A stretch of DNA of 10,787 nt. Origin: Acetobacteraceae bacterium. Lineage in GTDB: Bacteria; Pseudomonadota; Alphaproteobacteria; Acetobacterales; Acetobacteraceae. The stretch's first letter is position 1, and each line of letters starts with the position of its first letter. Positions 5,770-10,787 of this stretch are shown here, piece after piece. The notes beneath the pieces were generated by a model. The model worked only from the letters and a program-made list of their open reading frames with translations, was not told the origin of the DNA and did no database searches. The DNA is taken from assembly GCA_027489135.1 (NCBI GenBank), contig JAIYAI010000370.1, forward strand, positions 1-10,787, read 5' to 3'. Made by a program: the position numbers and the translations under genes.

Positions 5770-6144
5770 CGCCGCGCGCGGGAGAGCGCGGGCAATGCCG
5801 GGCGGGACCCGCTTGCTGAGCCCCTGGATCTGCGGGGAAGGCTGTGCCCTTCGCCATCGGTCGGGCCCGCCCACGCGACCTGTGCGCGACACTGCGCAAG
5901 GCGACGCGTCGTGCCCCCCTTCGATGGTGCCATTGGCGGGAGCGGCACGATGACGCTGGCCCGATCCGCGGCGCGAAAGCGGTCTCCACGCGCTTCGACG
6001 GCAGGTCCTGGCCGCGGGCGCGGCACCGGCCCCGTCCCCGCATCGGGGCGGACCAGCCGCCCCCGCTCCCCGCACCGGGGCGGACCATGCGCCCCCACTC
6101 CCCGCACCGGGGCAGACCAGCCGCCCGCCCTTCCCCGAACTCCG
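5770..6144. other. 375-bp stretch without a credible gene
   Basis: The open frames here are GC-rich shadows with no ribosome binding site or family-like content. The right end holds three 32-bp repeats. The rest has only local palindromes such as GACGCGTC. No T-run terminator was seen for either the upstream secreted-protein gene or the convergent minus-strand gene that ends at 6145. Confidence 0.6.
6035..6130. repeat. Three phased 32-bp tandem repeats, each with a hairpin
   Basis: Units start at 6035, 6067 and 6099. Each begins TCCCCG-CAY-CGGGG, a perfect 5-bp stem with a 3-nt loop (6036-6048, 6068-6080, 6100-6112), followed by C(G/A)GACCA and a C-rich tail. A decayed fourth copy of the CCCCG arm occurs at 6133-6137. 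The loop varies CAT/CAC while the stem is kept. The array lies just past the stop of the minus-strand gene at 6145, so it would form hairpins in the 3' end of that transcript. Confidence 0.85.
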
Positions 6145-7173
6145 CTATGCCAACGACCCGATCAGCAGATGCGCCGTATCCATCAGTTGGGTCAGCCGCG
6201 CCTGGTCCTCGTCGGACACCTGATCCACCAGCGCCTCGGGAGGGCGGCGGAAGAAGAGCTGCCGGATCGCCTCCCCGGGCGTCGCACCTGCCGGGAAGAC
6301 CAGGCCGAGCCTGGCCAGATCGGCGTCGATCGCCTTGGGCGTGGCCGGCATGTAGCCGTTGTCGGACTCCGGGTCGCGGCCCCCGGCCGGCACGCGCACC
6401 ATGACGATCCGCCCGGCGGTCGGCTTCGCCTCGTGCGACAGGGCGACCACGCCAGCCATGACACCGCACAGCACGCTGGCAGGCGGCCCCGGCAGGAAGG
6501 TACTCATGAACACGGGCAAGCCGCCGGTTGGCTCGCGCATGTCGAGGTGGAGGGAACGGCCGGTGGCGACGGCGCTGCCCTGAAAGCCCACACGCTGTCC
6601 CACGAGGCGCTCGGTATAGGTGGCAGCGATGCCCTCGCCACGCGCCTCCAGAACGAGGCAGCCGCGGATGAGCTGGCCGGCGAAATAGGGCGACCACGCC
6701 GGCGAGTAGCAAGCGTAGCGGCCGAGCAGGTGATGGTTGTTGCCGGCCAGGACCGGGCGCGACGGAGCGACGGTGGTCGGCGGCTCTGCCCCGCCCCAGC
6801 TCGCGGCCATGCGGCCGATGGTGGCGGGATCCAGGCCGCGCCGCGCCGCGACAGCCGCCAGGAAATCCTCGGGCGAGCAGGCGGAGACCCAGGCACCACC
6901 CTGGGCAAGCCCCAGGATGCGGGCGATCTCGGCCGGCACCTGGCCGGAGCGCGGTACCGCCCGGCCCTGCAGCCACTTCTGGGTGCGTTCCACCTCGAAC
7001 TGGGTGCGCGGATCGGCGGCGCGGAAGGCGGCACAGAGCTCCTTGCGAGTCCCGCAATCGAGCACCACGGCAACGATGCGGAGCTTGGCCGCGAAATCCT
7101 GCGCTACCGCCTTGGTCAAGCCTTTCCACCCCTGTGCGAGGGCGAGCGCGGCCCCTGCCGCACCCTCCGACAC
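6145..7173 (-). CDS. Uncharacterised protein with HTH-like N-terminus, possible regulator
   Basis: This 342-aa protein cannot be assigned to a named family with certainty. The N-terminal part (about 26-90) is predicted helical, with DCGTRKELCAAFRAADPR (39-56) and QKWLQGRAVPRSGQVPAEIARILGL (65-89), a layout like XRE-type helix-turn-helix proteins. A central region (about 145-265) with YACYSPAWSPYFAGQLIRGCLVLE, LHLDM and IVMVRVPAG looks like a beta-rich ligand or sensor domain. The C-terminus (about 275-342) is helical. There is no signal peptide or membrane helix, so it is probably cytoplasmic. The start is GTG at 7173, with no ribosome binding site at proper spacing and no in-frame ATG upstream before a stop. 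A candidate promoter predicts a leader of only about 10 nt. It diverges from the hemP operon and could regulate it, though this is only positional. Confidence 0.72.
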   Translation of the reverse strand: MSEGAAGAALALAQGWKGLTKAVAQDFAAKLRIVAVVLDCGTRKELCAAFRAADPRTQFEVERTQKWLQGRAVPRSGQVPAEIARILGLAQGGAWVSACSPEDFLAAVAARRGLDPATIGRMAASWGGAEPPTTVAPSRPVLAGNNHHLLGRYACYSPAWSPYFAGQLIRGCLVLEARGEGIAATYTERLVGQRVGFQGSAVATGRSLHLDMREPTGGLPVFMSTFLPGPPASVLCGVMAGVVALSHEAKPTAGRIVMVRVPAGGRDPESDNGYMPATPKAIDADLARLGLVFPAGATPGEAIRQLFFRRPPEALVDQVSDEDQARLTQLMDTAHLLIGSLA

Positions 7174-7189
7174 CCCTTCACGGAACGAG

Positions 7190-7217
7190 ATTGAACCCGA
7201 TACGTCCCGGATGACAA
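7190..7217 (-). promoter_or_regulatory. Candidate sigma-70 promoter of the HTH-like gene
   Basis: On the minus strand, TTGTCA (7212-7217) and TTCAAT (7190-7195) are 16 nt apart, matching the consensus at 5/6 and 4/6 positions. Transcription would start near 7183, only about 10 nt from the GTG start, so the mRNA would be almost leaderless. Confidence 0.45.
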
Positions 7218-7402
7218 CGGCGCCGCAAGCGAGGACCGCCGAGTCCCGAAACCGACCTCATGCATGCACACCACCCGTCGCCGGGTCACCGCCCCCGGTT
7301 CAGGCGAACAGGATGCTGTCCGCCGTCATCGTCGCGGTACGCCGGTTCAGGACCCCGATCGCCATCTCCACGGCCAAACAGTCCCGCCGGGAAAGTTTTC
7401 GC

Positions 7403-7423
7403 AAATGCGAATCACTTGCAATT
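7403..7423. promoter_or_regulatory. Fur-box-like operator upstream of hemP
   Basis: AATGCGAATCACTTGCAAT (7404-7422), taken with one flanking base on each side, is an imperfect palindrome in which 14 of 21 positions agree with its own reverse complement. It resembles alphaproteobacterial Fur/Irr-type sites (AATGCGAATCATTCGCAT-like). It lies in a locally AT-richer patch about 70 nt before hemP, where a repressor could block transcription under iron-replete conditions. Confidence 0.6.
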
Positions 7424-7492
7424 ACGCATGCAGCGCTGTAGAGGCCTACCTCCACACTGGACGGAATGGCCGCCGTGTCGGCGGGAAACCAC

Positions 7493-7684
7493 ATGGCTCG
7501 AAACAAGGATTCGCCGGTCGCGCTCCCCAAGCCGCTGCGCCCGCCCGGACCCGGCGGCACCGGGCCACCGGTCATCACCAGCGATGCGCTCCTCGCTGGT
7601 TGCCGCGAGCTCGTCATCCGCCACGGCGACGAAGACTATCGGCTCAGGATCACCGGCAACAACAAGCTAATCCTCACCAAGTAG
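7493..7684 (+). CDS. hemP: Hemin uptake protein HemP/HmuP
   Basis: This is a small protein of 63 aa from ATG 7493. The C-terminal half carries the HemP signature: SDALLAGCRELVIRHGDEDYRLRITGNNKLILTK, which matches the family pattern LL-GxRELxIxHxGxxYxLRxTxxGKLILTK (written here as a pattern). The N-terminal half is Pro/Gly-rich and variable, as in relatives. HemP homologues sit at the head of haem uptake operons. In some bacteria HmuP is a small RNA- or DNA-binding activator of the receptor gene, in others its role is unclear. A GGGA element (7483-7486) lies 6 nt before this ATG; an upstream in-frame ATG at 7466 would add nine residues but has a poorer site. The receptor gene begins 75 nt after the stop. 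Iron control through the upstream Fur-like box is likely. Confidence 0.88.
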   Translation: MARNKDSPVALPKPLRPPGPGGTGPPVITSDALLAGCRELVIRHGDEDYRLRITGNNKLILTK

Positions 7685-7759
7685 TTCCAGCCCAGCCAGC
7701 CAGCCGCGATCCAGCGCGCCAGCAAGCCAGGTCAGCCCCGCAAGAAGGTCAGACCAGGC

Positions 7760-10021
7760 ATGCTCCAAGCGCCATCCCCTCGGCCGCGCGCCGCTCTCGT
7801 TGCCCTGCTGCTCGCGCTCCCGACCGGAGCGCTCGCGCAGGCGCCCGACGCGTCCCCATCGCCGGATGCGGACGAACCCGGGCCGGCCACCGCGCTTGAC
7901 GCCGTCACCTCCACGGCCACGCGCTCGCCGCGCACCGTCGGGTCCGTTCCGGCGACCGTCACCGTCATCGAGGCCGAGCAGCTCGAACGGCAGAACGCCG
8001 TCCGGCCGCAGGACGCCATCCGCTACGAGCCGGGCGTCTCCTACGACAACCAGCCGCTGCGCGGCGGCGGCGGCAACTTCGTCATCCGCGGCGTCGGCGG
8101 CAATCGCGTTCTGGTGCTGACCGACGGCACGCGGCTCCCCGACTTTCCCGAGAGCAACATCGGCGCCGGCACCTTCACCCGCGACTTCGTCGACCTCGAA
8201 AGCGTCCGCCGGATCGAGATCGTGCGCGGCCCGGCCTCCGCGCTCTACGGCTCGGACGCGATCGGCGGCGTGGTGAACTTCATCCTGAAGGATCCGGGCG
8301 ACTACCTCACGCGCGACCGGGACATCTTCATCTCCGGCCGCTTCGGCTTCAGCGGCGCCGACCGGTCGCTGAGCGAAACTGCCACCCTCGCGGCGCGCCA
8401 GGGTCAGGTGGAGGCGATGCTCCTCTACACCCGCCGCGACGGGCAGGAGCTGACGCCGAACGGACGGCTCGCGCCCAACCCCCAGCTCTACGCGACCAAC
8501 AGCGCCCTCGCCCGGGCGGTCGTGCGCCCCACCGCGACCGACTCCGTCCGCCTGACGGGCGAGGTCCTGACCCGCGCCGTGAAGACCGACCTGCTGACCG
8601 ACCAGGTCTTCACGCCCGGCGCCGGCGGCGGGCCCGGCACCACGGTGCAGGACAGCACCGGCAACGACAACACCATGCGCGCCCGCGTGCAGCTCGACTG
8701 GTTCCGCACGGAGCCCCTGCTGATCGCCGACACCAGCGCCGTCACCGCCTACTATGCCTATCTCAATCGCCGGGAGCTGACGGAGCAGGACCGCTATGTC
8801 GGCACCGGCAGCCCCTTTGCGTCGCAGCCCAATCGCTACCGCTACACGAACGTGCTGCAGACCCAGGCGCTCGGCGGGCTCGAGGCTCAGTTCAACACAA
8901 GCGTCGCCATGCTCGGCGCGCAGCACCGCTTCACCTACGGCCTCTCGCTGGTGCACACGCAGACATCGCGCCCGCGCGATCGCTTCGAATGGAACCTGGC
9001 GACAGGCGCCATCGCTACGACGGTCGCGGGTGAGGCCTTTCCCAACAAGAACTTCCCGGACACCACCAGCGTCCGCACCGGCCTCTACCTGCAGGATGAA
9101 TTCAGCTACGGCCCCGTCGACTTCCTGCCCGCGGTCCGGCTCGACTGGTACACCCTGCGGACCCATCCGGATGCCGACTTCTACCGCTCCGCCGCCACCG
9201 GCAACGCCGCCTCTGTCAGCGACATCAACGCGTTCGCGGTGTCGCCCAAGCTCGGCGTGACCTGGCGCATCACGCCAAGCTACCAGCTCTACGGCCAGTA
9301 TGCCGCCGGCTTCCGGGCGCCGCCCTACGACACCGCGAGCTTCGGCTTCTCGAACCGCACCTTCGGCTACGAGATCCTGCCCAACGGCAATCTTCAGCCT
9401 GAATACGTCAACAGCATCGAGGTCGGCTTCCGCGGCCGTTTCGGCGATGGCTCCTCCGTCCAGCTCGCCGGTTTCTGGAACAGCTACCGCGACTTCATCG
9501 AGACCCGGCTCCTCGGCATCTCGGGCGGCCTGCAGCAGTTCCAGTACGGCAACGTGAAGAGCGTCCGCATCGCCGGCGTCGAGGCGCGCGGCGAGTGGCG
9601 GATCAACGAGGAATGGGGCCTGCGCGGCGCGCTCGCCTATGCCAATGGCCAGAACACCGATACCGGCCAGCCCGTGGACGGCGTGAATCCGTTGCAGGGC
9701 GTGCTCGGTCTCGCCTGGAAGGCGCTGGAGGGCACGCGCTTCGCCGGTCTTGGCGTTCAGGCGACCGCGACCGGCGCGCTGCGCAACACGCGCGTCAGCA
9801 GCGCCACCTATTTCCAGGCGCCAGCCTATGCCGTGCTCGACCTCGCGGCGCAGTACAGCCTCGGGAACGCCTTCACGATCAACTTCGGCCTCTTCAACCT
9901 CACCAACACCAAGTACTTCCAGACCGCCGACACCATCGGCGTGTCGCGGACCAGCCCGATCATCGACCTCTACGCCCAGCCCGGTCGCTACGCGGCGGTC
10001 AACCTCGTCGGTCGCTTCTGA
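7760..10021 (+). CDS. TonB-dependent outer-membrane receptor, haem/haemoprotein type
   Basis: This is an outer-membrane 22-strand barrel with plug, 753 aa, normal for the haemoglobin/transferrin/lactoferrin receptor group. The signal peptide spans about 1-26 (ALA before QAP). A TonB box-like ALDAVTSTA lies at 45-53, and the plug (about 60-175) contains RYEPGVSYDNQPLRGGGGNF-type repeats, EIVRGPASALYGSDAIGG and VNFIL. The barrel follows and ends in a terminal Phe (LVGRF), the usual assembly signal. The haem-receptor motif FRAP is at 518-521, followed by PNGNL (541-545) in place of NPNL. The protein has only three His (389, 399, 469), none in the plug and none between FRAP and PNGNL, where haem receptors usually carry a ligand His. 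HemP upstream and TonB downstream support haem uptake, but another iron ligand remains possible. The ATG at 7760 has a modest AAGGT upstream. Confidence 0.92.
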   Translation: MLQAPSPRPRAALVALLLALPTGALAQAPDASPSPDADEPGPATALDAVTSTATRSPRTVGSVPATVTVIEAEQLERQNAVRPQDAIRYEPGVSYDNQPLRGGGGNFVIRGVGGNRVLVLTDGTRLPDFPESNIGAGTFTRDFVDLESVRRIEIVRGPASALYGSDAIGGVVNFILKDPGDYLTRDRDIFISGRFGFSGADRSLSETATLAARQGQVEAMLLYTRRDGQELTPNGRLAPNPQLYATNSALARAVVRPTATDSVRLTGEVLTRAVKTDLLTDQVFTPGAGGGPGTTVQDSTGNDNTMRARVQLDWFRTEPLLIADTSAVTAYYAYLNRRELTEQDRYVGTGSPFASQPNRYRYTNVLQTQALGGLEAQFNTSVAMLGAQHRFTYGLSLVHTQTSRPRDRFEWNLATGAIATTVAGEAFPNKNFPDTTSVRTGLYLQDEFSYGPVDFLPAVRLDWYTLRTHPDADFYRSAATGNAASVSDINAFAVSPKLGVTWRITPSYQLYGQYAAGFRAPPYDTASFGFSNRTFGYEILPNGNLQPEYVNSIEVGFRGRFGDGSSVQLAGFWNSYRDFIETRLLGISGGLQQFQYGNVKSVRIAGVEARGEWRINEEWGLRGALAYANGQNTDTGQPVDGVNPLQGVLGLAWKALEGTRFAGLGVQATATGALRNTRVSSATYFQAPAYAVLDLAAQYSLGNAFTINFGLFNLTNTKYFQTADTIGVSRTSPIIDLYAQPGRYAAVNLVGRF

Positions 10022-10026
10022 GCAGC

Positions 10027-10787
10027 ATGTCGACGGCGGCACAGCTCCGGACGGCAGGGTGGCACGACGACGGCCGCGACGCTTCGCGCCTAGCCGGCGC
10101 CGCCGCCTGCGCCGCGCTGCTGCATGCCTCGCTCGGCGCACTCGTCCTGCTCGGCCCGTGGCGCGTCACGCCCGCCCCGGTCCTGACGGAGGGCGTGATC
10201 GTCGAAATCGCCACGCTGGCGTCCGCCGGAGACGACCAGGCATCACAGGTGGGCACGGCGGAGGACGAGGCGGCTGATGCGTCGGGGGAGGTCGCCGCTC
10301 CCGTCGCGCCGCCACCGATGCTGCAGCAGGTGTCGCCCACACCCGCCATGCCTGCCCAGCCACCGATCCAACTCGCCGCGGCCTCTATTCCACCCCTGGT
10401 GCCGATGCAGGCCGTGTCGGCGCTCGTGCCCCTCGACCTGGCGTTGCCACCGGCCGTCGCGGTGCCGGGCGGCATCGCGCCGGCGCCGCCGACCGCGGCG
10501 GAGATCTTCCCCGCGCCGTTGCCCCCGCCGCAACCGGCGCCCGTCGAGGCCCCGCCCGAGCCGTCGCCATCCCACGCCGCCGAGGCCCCGGCAGACGACA
10601 TCATGCACGATGCTGCCCCGGAGGCACCGCACGAAACCGCGGTCGCCGACGCCCTGCCAATGCCGCCGCCGGTCATGCCCGGCCCCCCGCCGGTCGCTGT
10701 CGCGCGGACGCCATCCCCGTCGCGGGTCGCCGCGCGAGTGGCGCCGCGTGGCGTCGCCGATGGCACGCCCGAGGCACGGCCCCTCGC
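10027..10787 (+). CDS. tonB: TonB-like energy transducer, 3' end beyond the window
   Basis: An uninterrupted frame of 253 codons runs off the end of the window, so the diagnostic C-terminal TonB domain is not visible. After a short polar start there is one membrane segment (about 22-43, LAGAAACAALLHASLGALVLLG) with a His at 33, like the functional His in the TonB anchor. A long Pro/Ala-rich region (about 90-250, with PLPPPQPAPVEAPPEP) would span the periplasm. The start lies 5 nt after the receptor stop, with only a weak ribosome binding site, which suggests translational coupling. It would connect the inner-membrane proton motive force (via ExbB/ExbD) to the receptor just upstream. The Pro-rich region is longer than in E. 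coli TonB, where the whole protein is about 240 aa. ExbB/ExbD or haem ABC transporter genes may follow. Confidence 0.78.
   Translation, partial: MSTAAQLRTAGWHDDGRDASRLAGAAACAALLHASLGALVLLGPWRVTPAPVLTEGVIVEIATLASAGDDQASQVGTAEDEAADASGEVAAPVAPPPMLQQVSPTPAMPAQPPIQLAAASIPPLVPMQAVSALVPLDLALPPAVAVPGGIAPAPPTAAEIFPAPLPPPQPAPVEAPPEPSPSHAAEAPADDIMHDAAPEAPHETAVADALPMPPPVMPGPPPVAVARTPSPSRVAARVAPRGVADGTPEARPL

Noticed and set aside
6035..6130. CRISPR array
   Set aside because: The 32-bp units are head-to-tail with no unique spacers and no cas genes nearby.
5732..7129. Minus-strand open frame of 465 codons overlapping the HTH-like gene and the 32-bp repeats
   Set aside because: Its composition is Arg/Gly/Pro-rich shadow, and it is out of frame with the more protein-like 6145-7173 frame on the same strand.
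7667..10141. Very long minus-strand open frame (824 codons) opposite the receptor gene
   Set aside because: The plus-strand frame is an unmistakable TonB-dependent receptor. The antisense frame has a low-complexity Gly/Ala/Arg composition typical of shadows in GC-rich DNA.

Overview
The window is very GC-rich, with codons ending mostly in G or C. It carries a Bug-type tricarboxylate-transporter receptor, a two-domain cold-shock protein and a HemP/TonB haem-type uptake locus. Together these suggest an alphaproteobacterium, most likely of the Acetobacteraceae (Roseomonas-like). This is inference from gene content and composition; no 16S rRNA or other marker gene is present.

Left part (1-4440), a small-molecule uptake and catabolism locus. 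Two minus-strand genes encode a GntR/FCD regulator (15-698) and a periplasmic Bug-family solute receptor (953-1939). A string of small hairpins separates them. Only 56 bp from the receptor start, a tight plus-strand operon begins: an Asp/Glu-racemase-superfamily enzyme (1996-2745), an HpxZ/AtzH-like small NTF2-fold protein (2748-3149) and a DadA-type FAD oxidoreductase (3146-4405). The genes are 2 nt apart and then overlap by ATGA. The likely logic is capture of an organic or amino acid or an N-carbonyl compound, isomerisation, an amide or decarboxylation side step, and FAD-dependent oxidation, with control by the GntR protein. The substrate cannot be read from the sequence.

Middle (4440-6144). 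A double cold-shock-domain protein (4599-5372) has an unusually long Gly/Arg/Phe repeat linker and ends in a good Rho-independent terminator. A small secreted six-cysteine protein (5464-5769) follows. Then comes about 375 bp without a credible gene, holding three perfectly phased 32-bp tandem repeats, each with a hairpin.

Right part (6145-10787). A minus-strand gene of unknown family with an HTH-like N-terminus (6145-7173) diverges from an iron/haem uptake operon: hemP (7493-7684), a TonB-dependent outer-membrane receptor (7760-10021) and a TonB-like protein (10027 to the window end, 3' part missing). A Fur-box-like palindrome lies upstream of hemP, which fits iron repression.

Most of the window matches known families. 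The points most worth following are the racemase/AtzH-like/DadA operon, the RGG-like linker in the cold-shock protein, the hairpin clusters at 796-927 and 6035-6130, the unassigned protein at 6145-7173, and a haem-type receptor that lacks the usual haem-ligand histidines.
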